A stretch of DNA of 64,000 nucleotides, taken from an uncultured Kordia sp. (lineage in GTDB: Bacteria; Bacteroidota; Bacteroidia; Flavobacteriales; Flavobacteriaceae). The stretch lies in contig NZ_CANLEA010000001.1 in the NCBI RefSeq assembly GCF_947489565.1, forward strand, positions 496,001 to 560,000, written 5' to 3'. Under the pieces are notes generated by a model. That model did not search any database and was not told the DNA's origin. It saw only the letters and a program-made list of their open reading frames with translations. Made by a program: the position numbers and the translations under genes. This document shows, piece after piece, positions 46,739 through 54,863 of this stretch; position 1 is the first letter of the stretch, and every line of letters begins with the position of its first letter.

Positions 46739-47486
46739 AGCCATATTAGTCGATGACGAATCTTACATTAGAGATAATGTTCGTCAAAAAATACAACAAT
46801 ATTTCAGTGAGGATATTGCAATTATTGGAGAAGCAGAAAGTGTGGAGCAAGCGGTAACGTTGATCAAAGAAAAAAGTCCAGATTTACTCTTTTTGGATAT
46901 TCAACTCACGGACGGAACTAGTTTTGATATCCTAGATCAAATAGAAGCCAACAATTTGGATATTATCTTCATTACAGGTTTTGATAAACATGCTATAAAA
47001 GCGATTAAAGTAGGCGCGTTAGATTATATGTTGAAGCCTATTGATGATGCTGAGTTTAAAGAAGCTGTTGAAAAGGCCATTGAAAGTTCTAAAAAGGAAA
47101 ATGATATGGAGAAATTAATAGAGATTTCTAGTGAATACTTTAAAGGTGTGCAAAAAAAGCGAATTGTCCTCAAAACCATGGAGAATGTATATGTCATCTA
47201 TGAAGATGATATTCTGTATTGCAGATCAGAAGGAAACTATACAACATTCTACACCTTACAATCTGAAAAAATATTAGTCTCTAAACCAATCAAAAAAGTG
47301 ATAGAAATTCTTTCAGAAGATGTATTTATCCGTTGTCATCAATCATACATCGTCAATAAAAAACATGTCTTACGATACAATCGACAAGGTGTACTCATTG
47401 TAAATCACGAAATAAAAGTGCCTGTGTCTAGTAGACGTAAAGATTATGTCATCGAAAAAATATTCGATCAAACGAATATGAAATAA
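46731..47486 (+). CDS. LytTR-family response regulator
   Basis: A 251-residue protein with a receiver domain (about 1-120; phospho-acceptor Asp56 in LLFLDIQLTDG, Thr and Lys positions FITGF and MLKPIDD) and a LytTR DNA-binding domain (about 145-248; VYVIYEDDILYCRSEGNYT and FIRCHQSYIVNKKHV). LytTR regulators bind pairs of short direct repeats upstream of the -35 or -33 region. The start lies inside the kinase gene end. Three later genes carry a related upstream box, the first of which overlaps this gene's own stop codon. Confidence 0.95.
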   Translation: MIKAILVDDESYIRDNVRQKIQQYFSEDIAIIGEAESVEQAVTLIKEKSPDLLFLDIQLTDGTSFDILDQIEANNLDIIFITGFDKHAIKAIKVGALDYMLKPIDDAEFKEAVEKAIESSKKENDMEKLIEISSEYFKGVQKKRIVLKTMENVYVIYEDDILYCRSEGNYTTFYTLQSEKILVSKPIKKVIEILSEDVFIRCHQSYIVNKKHVLRYNRQGVLIVNHEIKVPVSSRRKDYVIEKIFDQTNMK

Positions 47487-47501
47487 TAAACTACGTATTT
47501 G
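47471..47501 (+). promoter_or_regulatory. Box A, upstream of the 47581 lipoprotein gene
   Basis: AACGAATATGAAAT (47471-47484) followed by TACGTATTTG (47492-47501). The first part overlaps the last codons of the LytTR gene. A clean -7 box, TAAATTTG, lies at 47554-47561, 20 bp before the ATG at 47581. The same elements occur at boxes B and C. Confidence 0.6.
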
Positions 47502-47580
47502 AATAAGAATAAAGCGAATCTGAAACTTCCCTAGTAAAAGATATTTAGCTTCTTAAATTTGATATAAAAAACAAAAAAAC

Positions 47581-48339
47581 ATGAAAAATTCACTAAAACT
47601 AATTGCATTAGTATTCATTTTTAGTTTTTCTTCTTGTGGTACAGAAGAATTAACGGAAACAAACACAGAAACACAATCCAGTATTGCTAAATCACTCACT
47701 GAGATAGAAGATATACGCTTGCATAACCTAATGGAATGGACCGGATATTTAGCTTCGCAAGTAGGTTTGAATAGCAATTTGGGACGAACTCAACTTCTCA
47801 ATGCATACAACGCTGGTTCTGGAAGTGTGTCATTATCAGATTTGCTTGAAGTTTCAGATCAATCTTTTAAAAAAGCTTTAAAAATTGAATTTTATAGATA
47901 TATTCTTACTCCTTCTTGTGTAAGTGATGGGCGTCCAAAAGATCACCCTACACCACCAGAATTACCAGGGCATCCAAACTATCAACATGGATCTTGGATT
48001 TTTGAATACGGAGATCCAAATGCAACAGAAGAAGAAATTAATGAAGAAAGATTTGAGCAATACTTAGGACTTATTTTAGAAGAAAACTGCTTAGAAATTT
48101 ACTTCCCTAATGGATTCAGTATGCCAATAAGAAATATCAAATCTTCTGCGCATCCTTTAGTAGATCAAAATTTTAATAATGAAGCGTATAAGCATGTCGC
48201 TGAATGTAATATTAGTGAAACAAATGTTACTAGTGGAACAGTAGGGAATATTATCATTGTAAGACCAAGCAGAAGTTTTCGCGATACCAACTGTACGTAT
48301 ACTCAATTTGATTTTGACTTTACAGATTTCTTAAATTAA
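47581..48339 (+). CDS. Uncharacterised lipoprotein
   Basis: A 252-residue protein with a clear lipoprotein leader (VFIFSFSSCGTEEL, Cys at about residue 19). A short Thr/Glu-rich stretch follows, then a domain I do not recognise, with conserved-looking PTPPELPGHPNYQHGSW and FEQYLGLILEENCLEIYFPNG. Three Cys after the lipid anchor (in SCVSDG, NCLEIY and ECNISE or NCTYTQ regions) may form disulfides. It is the first gene after the kinase/regulator pair and carries box A upstream. A strong terminator follows. Confidence 0.75.
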   Translation: MKNSLKLIALVFIFSFSSCGTEELTETNTETQSSIAKSLTEIEDIRLHNLMEWTGYLASQVGLNSNLGRTQLLNAYNAGSGSVSLSDLLEVSDQSFKKALKIEFYRYILTPSCVSDGRPKDHPTPPELPGHPNYQHGSWIFEYGDPNATEEEINEERFEQYLGLILEENCLEIYFPNGFSMPIRNIKSSAHPLVDQNFNNEAYKHVAECNISETNVTSGTVGNIIIVRPSRSFRDTNCTYTQFDFDFTDFLN

Positions 48340-48361
48340 CGCTAATAAAATATTAATTAAC

Positions 48362-48393
48362 AACCTCCTGATACATTTCAGGAGGTTTTTTTA
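48362..48393 (+). terminator. Terminator after the lipoprotein gene
   Basis: A 10-bp stem (AACCTCCTGA at 48362-48371 with TCAGGAGGTT at 48378-48387), T run. Confidence 0.93.
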
Positions 48394-48412
48394 TGAGTGA
48401 TTTTTAAAACGA

Positions 48413-48458
48413 AACGAATATGAAATAAAGTAATGCGCTTTTGTATTCTGTATTGTGA
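48413..48458 (+). promoter_or_regulatory. Box B, upstream of the fibre-like gene
   Basis: AACGAATATGAAAT (48413-48426) then TTTGTATTCTGTATTGTGA (48440-48458), 70 bp from its start to the ATG at 48510. The second element is identical to that in box C. A weak -7-like TAGTTTG lies at 48470-48476. Confidence 0.65.
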
Positions 48459-48509
48459 AAGCTTCTAAATAGTTTGATTTTTAACAAATTAACTGTTAAA
48501 AAACACATT

Positions 48510-49367
48510 ATGAAAAAATTAGTAGTAGTAGCAATCTTTATGCTGTCAACAGTCGCAACCTTTGCGCAATGGAACGGAAGTGCAACGGTAGATGGAACTA
48601 TTTACAGAAACGGAAATGTAGGTATCGGAACATCATTAGCCAATAAAATGTTGACGATACATCCGCCAAGTGATTTTAGCGGACATTTTTTAGCCATGGG
48701 GAAATTGGTAAATTCTAAAAAAGGAACTAGACTCTTTAATTTTGGATCGTCTAATTCAAGTGATCCTTCATCAGGTTTTTCTTTTTACAACATGAACAAT
48801 CAATTGAGCTTAGATTATTTATCTAAATCAGATAGAACGTACTTAACTCTAAATGATTATAATGGGAATAATATCTTCAAAACCTCTGTAAGTACTATTG
48901 GATTCGCATACATTCATTTGCCAAAATTAGATTCGCGTGTAGTCATCGGAGATTATGCAAGCTATTTGGAAAATGAAAATCACAAATTAATTGTAAAACA
49001 AGGAAGTGCAAAAATTGAAGGAAACATTCTAACAGACGCAAATGTTGGTATTGGGACAAACTCATTCACAGATGGTTCTGATACGTATCGTTTATCTGTG
49101 GATGGAAAAGTGCGAGCAACAGCCGTAAAAGTATATACAGACTGGGCTGATTATGTTTTTGAGTCAGATTACAACTTGCCAACACTTAAAGAAGTAGAAG
49201 CATATATTGCTAAAAACGGTCATTTAAAAGACATTCCAAGCGCCAAAGAAGTAGAAGAAAACGGAATTGACGTTGGAGAAATGAACAAGTTGCTACTGCA
49301 AAAAATAGAAGAGTTGACTTTATATGTGATAGCGTTGAAAAAAGAGGTAGAAGAACTTAAAAAGTAA
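48510..49367 (+). CDS. Fibre-like exported protein (GNVGIGT repeats)
   Basis: A 285-residue protein from the ATG at 48510; an ATG at 48474 upstream would add 12 residues before the signal peptide. The leader MKKLVVVAIFMLSTVATFAQ is typical. Two GNVGIGT or NVGIGTNS segments and a C-terminal region WADYVFESDYNLPTLKEVE with a coiled-coil tail (MNKLLLQKIEELTLYVIALK) match the tail-fibre-like exported proteins common in Flavobacteriaceae. The C-terminal part may form a trimeric stalk. It lies 4 bp before the subtilase gene and shares its transcript. No phage genes are near. Confidence 0.75.
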   Translation: MKKLVVVAIFMLSTVATFAQWNGSATVDGTIYRNGNVGIGTSLANKMLTIHPPSDFSGHFLAMGKLVNSKKGTRLFNFGSSNSSDPSSGFSFYNMNNQLSLDYLSKSDRTYLTLNDYNGNNIFKTSVSTIGFAYIHLPKLDSRVVIGDYASYLENENHKLIVKQGSAKIEGNILTDANVGIGTNSFTDGSDTYRLSVDGKVRATAVKVYTDWADYVFESDYNLPTLKEVEAYIAKNGHLKDIPSAKEVEENGIDVGEMNKLLLQKIEELTLYVIALKKEVEELKK

Positions 49368-49371
49368 GATT

Positions 49372-51342
49372 ATGAATGTAAATAAAATAATATTTACCTT
49401 TTTTATTTTATTCTCTTTTGGTGTATTAAAATCAAGTGCGCAAACATACGAATACTATGTAAAAGAAGCTAAGGTTGGTAGTATAACTGATAATCTTTAC
49501 AGAGATACGGATAACACGCTTAAATATAAAGGGAACGATAAAAAAATAAAAGAATTTTTTGAGACTTATAGTATTTACAAATTTGAAACAGCATTTCCAA
49601 GTGCTCCAAAAGATTGGACTAAGGTTGTAGATGTTATAACACTTACATCAGATTCTAATAAAATTGAAGAAGGAATACGTAAATCTGTAGGCAATGCTTT
49701 GTTGCTATTAGAGTTTAGGGGCGAAGTAAAAAAAGATGAAAATGTACTGTGTTACTACCCAAATGATTATGGTGTTACAGGAGGTGCTAATACTGGGCTG
49801 CCTGTAGATGTTTCATATTATGACTATACAGAAGTTCCGGATGCATGGGATATTACTACAGGTGATCCAAATGTTATTATTGGTATTTCTGATGGAGATG
49901 TGCATGAGAACGATGTGGAATTTGCAGGTAAAACAGTAGATTTAACTCCAAATAATAATACATCTAGTAGTCATGGTAATGGTGTTGCTGCAATCGCAGC
50001 AGCTCAAGGAGATAACGGAGCAGGAACTGTAGGTGTAGGGTATGATTGTAGTATGGTAACTATTTACTTTGAAAGTAGTGGTACTTTAGGATATGAAAAT
50101 TTAATACAGCTACATCAACAAGGAGCTAGAGTTATTAACTGTAGCTGGGCCGGACCAGAAACAGGTTATAGTGCATATCATCAATATATTATCAATCAAA
50201 TTACCGCAGCAGGTACGGTTATTGTTGGTGCTTCCGGAAACTATGATCAAGAAAATAATAATTATAACATACGTTATCCAGCAGCGTATGATAATGTTAT
50301 TTCTGTGGGAGGTGTTGGTTATATTAATGATTTTGATTGTAGTAATGTGTATACAACAGCCGCAGGGAATCCTGCAATGTCTAATGTCAAAGATGTTGTT
50401 GGTTTGTCTTTAGGTTTTTCAAATAATACTGCAGACTGTAGTGAGCCTCTAGAAAATCAAGCTTTTATATACGAGGTATCTACAGGTGTTTTAAATGAAA
50501 AAGTAGATCTTGTTGCCCCAGCTGGAAATATTTTTAGATATGGAAGGTACTTAGAAACAGGTAATTTAGAATATTCACAATTTAATGGTGTTCGTACTTC
50601 GTCATCGGCGCCACAGGTAACAGGTGCGGTAGGACTTATGTATTCTTTAAATGAATGCTTATCTTTTGGGGAAATAGAATCTATTTTAAAAATAACATCA
50701 AAATATATAGGAGATGTTGGTCCTAATGCGGCTTATGAAAATAAGTATGGATCTGGTACACTCAATACAGGAAAAGCAGTCAAGCTAACACATAACTTAA
50801 TGACTCCATTGTCAAATGCTTATCTTGAAAATCAAAAATTTAACCGATGGGATTTTGTGTTTGAAGGCGTATCTAGGAATATCATCATGAGGAATCAAGA
50901 ATTTACAGGATCATCCAGAGTGCATGTCACTGGAAAAAATGCAATCAAACTAGAACCAGGAACACTATTAGAACCTAATGCCAATGGTGAAGCCGAATTT
51001 GTAATTGATCCAAATCTTAACTTAACAGATCATTGTATTACGCCAACTATAATGCCGAGTCCAAGAGCTAGCAACAAACAAACGGAAGAACAAGCGCTTT
51101 ATCAAATGCTGCCAACATTAGTTGAGAACGAAATCAAACTAGAAAATAAAATTTCTAAAAAACCACTCATCTCTAAAATTTCTATTCATAATCTTTTTGG
51201 ACGAAAAGTATTTAATAAAGACAATATAGGTACTTCAGATATTACATTGCAGGTGTCGCAATTAGTCCCAGGAATATACATCCTAAAAGGATATTGCAAA
51301 ACAGGAGAAGAAATCTTTACTTCAAAATTTGTAAAACAATAA
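49372..51342 (+). CDS. Secreted subtilisin-like (S8) peptidase with T9SS type A sorting domain
   Basis: A 656-residue protein with a signal peptide (to about SSAQ), an S8 catalytic domain at about 140-470, and a C-terminal T9SS type A sorting domain at about 575-656 (ISKISIHNLFGRKVF to GYCKTGEEIFTSKF). The triad can be placed: Asp174 in IGISDGD, His201 in SHGNGVAAIA, and Ser410 in RTSSSAPQVTG, with the oxyanion Asn in VGASGNYD. The usual GTS motif is RTS, a mild deviation. It would be exported by T9SS (SprA is encoded in this window) and act at the surface. It is co-transcribed with the fibre-like gene. Confidence 0.9.
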   Translation: MNVNKIIFTFFILFSFGVLKSSAQTYEYYVKEAKVGSITDNLYRDTDNTLKYKGNDKKIKEFFETYSIYKFETAFPSAPKDWTKVVDVITLTSDSNKIEEGIRKSVGNALLLLEFRGEVKKDENVLCYYPNDYGVTGGANTGLPVDVSYYDYTEVPDAWDITTGDPNVIIGISDGDVHENDVEFAGKTVDLTPNNNTSSSHGNGVAAIAAAQGDNGAGTVGVGYDCSMVTIYFESSGTLGYENLIQLHQQGARVINCSWAGPETGYSAYHQYIINQITAAGTVIVGASGNYDQENNNYNIRYPAAYDNVISVGGVGYINDFDCSNVYTTAAGNPAMSNVKDVVGLSLGFSNNTADCSEPLENQAFIYEVSTGVLNEKVDLVAPAGNIFRYGRYLETGNLEYSQFNGVRTSSSAPQVTGAVGLMYSLNECLSFGEIESILKITSKYIGDVGPNAAYENKYGSGTLNTGKAVKLTHNLMTPLSNAYLENQKFNRWDFVFEGVSRNIIMRNQEFTGSSRVHVTGKNAIKLEPGTLLEPNANGEAEFVIDPNLNLTDHCITPTIMPSPRASNKQTEEQALYQMLPTLVENEIKLENKISKKPLISKISIHNLFGRKVFNKDNIGTSDITLQVSQLVPGIYILKGYCKTGEEIFTSKFVKQ

Positions 51343-51373
51343 TTACTACTGTAATTAAACCAATAATAGTATT

Positions 51374-51411
51374 AAAAAGCCTTATGAAACATTTCATAAG
51401 GCTTTTTTTAT
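51374..51411 (+). terminator. Terminator after the subtilase gene
   Basis: A 16-bp stem (51374-51389 with its complement from 51392), 2-nt loop, T run. It ends before box C. Confidence 0.95.
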
Positions 51412-51421
51412 TTGAATATAA

Positions 51422-51467
51422 AACGAATATGAAATTGATCAATACGTATTTGTATTCTGTATTGTGA
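51422..51467 (+). promoter_or_regulatory. Box C, upstream of the GG-leader peptide gene
   Basis: AACGAATATGAAAT (51422-51435) then TTTGTATTCTGTATTGTGA (51449-51467), 71 bp before the ATG at 51520. It lies directly after a terminator, so the peptide has its own promoter. Inside it GTATTTG and GTATTGTG lie 13 bp apart as an imperfect direct repeat. Confidence 0.65.
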
Positions 51468-51519
51468 GAGTAGACAAATAATAGGATTTTTATATAAATA
51501 ATAATTTAAAAAATACACT

Positions 51520-51702
51520 ATGAAAAAAAGAAATTTAAAATTGAATTTAGGAAAAAAGAGTATTTCAAGTTTTACATCTAATGAAGTAACTGGTGGAGGA
51601 AGAACTACAAGAGCATGTACTGTAATTGGTTGTTCTCAAGGTTGTGATGCTGGTGATACTGTTCAAACACTAAATAACGCTTCTGTTTGTATATGTAGGT
51701 AA
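51520..51702 (+). CDS. Cys-rich GG-leader (class I lanthipeptide-like) precursor peptide
   Basis: A 60-residue peptide. The leader has the flavobacterial lanthipeptide pattern: KLNLGKKSISSF followed by NEVTGGG. The core after the Gly run has five Cys (in RACTV, IGCSQGC and VCIC) and seven Ser/Thr, so thioether or disulfide rings are possible. No lanthionine synthetase or transporter is adjacent. It carries box C upstream and follows a T9SS subtilase gene. It is missed by long-ORF methods because of its size. The assignment rests on the leader pattern and core composition. Confidence 0.7.
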   Translation: MKKRNLKLNLGKKSISSFTSNEVTGGGRTTRACTVIGCSQGCDAGDTVQTLNNASVCICR

Positions 51703-51788
51703 TTCAGGTGCTATTCTGCAAATTAAAAATTTCAAACTATCAAATAAATTAACGGGGGAAAGATTAATTTAGGGTAGTTTGTATTATT

Positions 51789-51826
51789 AAAAGGTCATAG
51801 AAATTAACATACTATGACCTTTTTTC
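51789..51826 (+). terminator. Terminator before maeB
   Basis: A 12-bp stem (AAAAGGTCATAG at 51789-51800 with CTATGACCTTTT from 51812), T run; it closes the peptide transcript. Confidence 0.9.
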
Positions 51827-51851
51827 TTACTTTCCTTTCTCGCAAAAACGC

Positions 51852-51859
51852 TACATTTG
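51852..51859 (+). promoter_or_regulatory. -7 box of maeB
   Basis: TACATTTG followed by C, 24 bp before the maeB ATG at 51883. The -33 part is weak. Confidence 0.6.
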
Positions 51860-51882
51860 CATTTCGTATCTAAAGAAAATAT

Positions 51883-54180
51883 ATGAGTAACACAGAACGC
51901 AAAAGGAGAGAAGCGCTAGTATATCATGCTAAACCAACGCCAGGAAAAATTAAAGTAGTTCCTACAAAAAGATATTCTACGCAACGTGATTTATCTTTAG
52001 CGTATTCCCCGGGAGTTGCAGAACCTTGTTTAGAAATAGAAAAGGACAAAAAAAATGTCTACAAATATACCACCAAAGGAAACCTAGTAGCGGTCATCTC
52101 TAACGGAACGGCGGTTTTAGGTTTAGGTGATATTGGTCCGGAAGCATCCAAACCAGTTATGGAAGGAAAAGGGTTGCTCTTTAAAATCTTTGCCGATATC
52201 GATGTTTTTGATATTGAAGTAGATACGAAAGATGTAGATCAATTCATTGAAACGGTAAAAAATATTGCACCAACTTTTGGAGGAATCAATCTCGAAGACA
52301 TCAAAGCACCAGAAGCATTTGAAATAGAACGCAGACTGATAGAAGAACTCGATATTCCTGTCATGCACGATGATCAGCATGGAACGGCAATTATCTCTTC
52401 TGCAGCATTAATCAATGCCTTAGAATTGGCCGAAAAAAACATAGAAGAAGTGCGCTTTGTAGTATCAGGCGCAGGTTCAGCAGCCGTTTCTTGTATGAAT
52501 TTATACATAGCACTTGGCGCAAAACTTGAAAACATTGCTATGTTTGATGTAGATGGTTTATTACATAAAAATCGAACAGATTTATCACCAATGCAAGCGC
52601 GTTTCAGAACGTCAAAACACTATGATTCACTTGCAGATGCAATGAAAGATGCAGATGTGTTTTTAGGACTTTCTGTCGGGAATATTGTGTCGCAAGATAT
52701 GTTGCGCTCTATGGCAAACAATCCAATTGTATTTGCCATGGCAAATCCGACGCCAGAGATTTCTTATGAAGAAGCCATTACATCGCGTGATGATATTATT
52801 ATGGCTACTGGTCGTTCAGATCATCCAAATCAAGTAAACAATGTACTTGGTTTTCCATTCATCTTCCGCGGTGCACTAGATGTACGCGCAACGAAGATCA
52901 ATGAAGAAATGAAAATGGCAGCAGTAAAAGCTATTGCAGCATTGGCAAAAGAACCAGTTCCAGAGCAAGTAAATATTGCCTACGCAGAAACGAAACTGGC
53001 GTTTGGAAAAGAATACATCATTCCAAAACCATTTGACCCAAGACTCATTGCAAAAATTCCACCAGCCATTGCAAAAGCTGCGATGGAATCTGGAGTAGCA
53101 ACCGAACCAATAGAAGATTGGGCGCGTTATGAAGATGAGCTTTTACACAGACTTGGAGCAGACAATAAAATCATACGATTATTACATAAAAGAGCACGTA
53201 CGAATCCAAAACGTATTGTTTTTGCAGAATCCGATCACCTAGATGTACTCAAAGCGGCACAATATGTATACGATGAGCGCATTGCAATTCCAATTCTTTT
53301 AGGAAATGAAAAACTCATTCACGAACTCAGAGACGAATTAGAATTTGATGGCGATGTAGAAATCATTGATCCAAAAAGTGATGAACAAGCCGAAAGACGT
53401 GATAAATTTGCTGAAATTTATTGGGAATCCAGAAAACGTAAAGGCGTAACGTTCATTGATGCGCAAAAGAAAATGCGCGAGCGTAACTACTTTGCAGCTA
53501 TGTTGGTGAATGATGGATATGCAGATGGACTCATCTCAGGATATTCTAGAAGTTATCCAACAGTCGTAAAACCAATGCTAGAACTTATAGGAACGGCAAA
53601 AGGTGTGCGAAAAGCAGCGACCACAAACTTAATGATTACTGAACGCGGACCAATATTCTTATCAGATACATCAATCAATATAGAACCGTCTGCGCGAGAT
53701 TTGGCAAAAATTGCACAAATGACAGCATTAACGGTAAAAATGTTTGGACTAGAGCCAAATATTGCGATGTTATCGTACTCTAACTTTGGTTCTTCTGAAC
53801 ACGAAAATGCTAAAAAAGTAGGAGAAGCTGTTCAATACTTACACAGATATTATCCAGATATTAATGTAGATGGTGCAGTACAATCAGATTTTGCGTTGAA
53901 CCGCGAAATGCTTTCAGAAAAATTTCCTTTCTCTAAACTAGCAGGGAAAGAAGTTAATACTTTAGTCTTTCCAAACTTAGATTCAGCAAACATTACCTAC
54001 AAACTCATGAAGGAGTTAAACAAAGCTGATTCTATTGGGCCAATCATGTTAGGAATGCGAAAACCAGTGCACATTTTACAGCTTGGTGCAAGCGTTGATG
54101 AAATGATTAATATGGCAGCAGTAGCTGTGGTAGATGCGCAGGAAAAAGAAAAGTGGGAACAACGAAAAGGAGAATTATAA
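51883..54180 (+). CDS. maeB: NADP-dependent malic enzyme with C-terminal phosphotransacetylase-like domain
   Basis: A 765-residue protein. The N-terminal malic enzyme part (about 1-430) has [23 protein letters not shown] in part as [22 protein letters not shown], the nucleotide site [12 protein letters not shown], and [16 protein letters not shown]. The C-terminal part (about 440-765) resembles phosphate acetyltransferase ([21 protein letters not shown]), which is a regulatory acetyl-CoA sensor in MaeB rather than a catalyst. It makes pyruvate and NADPH from malate. Size is normal for the fused MaeB type. Confidence 0.94.
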   Translation: MSNTERKRREALVYHAKPTPGKIKVVPTKRYSTQRDLSLAYSPGVAEPCLEIEKDKKNVYKYTTKGNLVAVISNGTAVLGLGDIGPEASKPVMEGKGLLFKIFADIDVFDIEVDTKDVDQFIETVKNIAPTFGGINLEDIKAPEAFEIERRLIEELDIPVMHDDQHGTAIISSAALINALELAEKNIEEVRFVVSGAGSAAVSCMNLYIALGAKLENIAMFDVDGLLHKNRTDLSPMQARFRTSKHYDSLADAMKDADVFLGLSVGNIVSQDMLRSMANNPIVFAMANPTPEISYEEAITSRDDIIMATGRSDHPNQVNNVLGFPFIFRGALDVRATKINEEMKMAAVKAIAALAKEPVPEQVNIAYAETKLAFGKEYIIPKPFDPRLIAKIPPAIAKAAMESGVATEPIEDWARYEDELLHRLGADNKIIRLLHKRARTNPKRIVFAESDHLDVLKAAQYVYDERIAIPILLGNEKLIHELRDELEFDGDVEIIDPKSDEQAERRDKFAEIYWESRKRKGVTFIDAQKKMRERNYFAAMLVNDGYADGLISGYSRSYPTVVKPMLELIGTAKGVRKAATTNLMITERGPIFLSDTSINIEPSARDLAKIAQMTALTVKMFGLEPNIAMLSYSNFGSSEHENAKKVGEAVQYLHRYYPDINVDGAVQSDFALNREMLSEKFPFSKLAGKEVNTLVFPNLDSANITYKLMKELNKADSIGPIMLGMRKPVHILQLGASVDEMINMAAVAVVDAQEKEKWEQRKGEL

Positions 54181-54245
54181 TAAACAACTATACAAGATTA
54201 GTATATTAAAGGAGCGAATGGTTAAATTAATGTGAATAAATTTAT

Positions 54246-54253
54246 TACATTTG
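54246..54253 (+). promoter_or_regulatory. -7 box of the ruvA-sprA unit
   Basis: TACATTTG, 23 bp before the ruvA ATG. GTTAAA is present about 20 bp upstream but is a poor -33 match. Confidence 0.5.
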
Positions 54254-54276
54254 GGACTTTAACTAGTAAATAATAG

Positions 54277-54858
54277 ATGATTACTCATATACAAGGGAAG
54301 CTCGTAGAGAAAAATCCAACAGATGTAGTGATAGAATGTAATGGAGTCGGATACTTTATCAATATCTCGCTAACTACCTATACGCAACTTCCAAATCAAG
54401 AAAACATAAAACTGTACACGCATCTTCATGTTCGTGAAGACGCACATACACTTTATGGATTCTTTCAAAAAGCTGAGCGTGCTATATTTCGTTTGCTAAT
54501 TTCAGTTTCTGGAATAGGAACAAGTACGGCGCGTACAATGTTATCTTCTTTGTCTTCCCAGCAAATATGTGAAGCAATTGGCTCTGGAGATGTAGCAACT
54601 GTTCAAAGTGTAAAAGGAATTGGAGCGAAGACTGCACAGCGCGTAATCATCGAATTAAAGGATAAAATCTTAAAATTATACGATCTTGACGAAGTTTCGA
54701 TGTCTCAAAGCAATACAAACAAAGAAGAAACGTTATCTGCTTTGGAAGTATTAGGTTACACAAGAAAGCAATCTGAAAAAGTACTCGATAAAATAATTAA
54801 AGAAATGCCAAACGGAAGTGTAGAGGAATTGATCAAAATGGCATTAAAAAACTTATAA
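54277..54858 (+). CDS. ruvA: Holliday junction branch migration protein RuvA
   Basis: A 193-residue protein with three domains: an OB fold (about 1-65, MITHIQGKLVEKNPTDVVIE), two helix-hairpin-helix motifs (about 70-140, LISVSGIGTSTARTML and SVKGIGAKTAQRVIIEL), and a C-terminal helical domain that binds RuvB (about 145-193). It holds the junction while RuvB, encoded at 41 kb, turns. It precedes sprA by 5 bp; this ruvA-sprA order is seen in other Flavobacteriaceae. Confidence 0.95.
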   Translation: MITHIQGKLVEKNPTDVVIECNGVGYFINISLTTYTQLPNQENIKLYTHLHVREDAHTLYGFFQKAERAIFRLLISVSGIGTSTARTMLSSLSSQQICEAIGSGDVATVQSVKGIGAKTAQRVIIELKDKILKLYDLDEVSMSQSNTNKEETLSALEVLGYTRKQSEKVLDKIIKEMPNGSVEELIKMALKNL

Positions 54859-54863
54859 TTACT

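Noticed and set aside
48510-49367. Possible prophage, suggested by the tail-fibre-like protein
   Set aside because: No capsid, terminase, integrase or other phage gene is near. GNVGIGT proteins are common exported proteins in this family.
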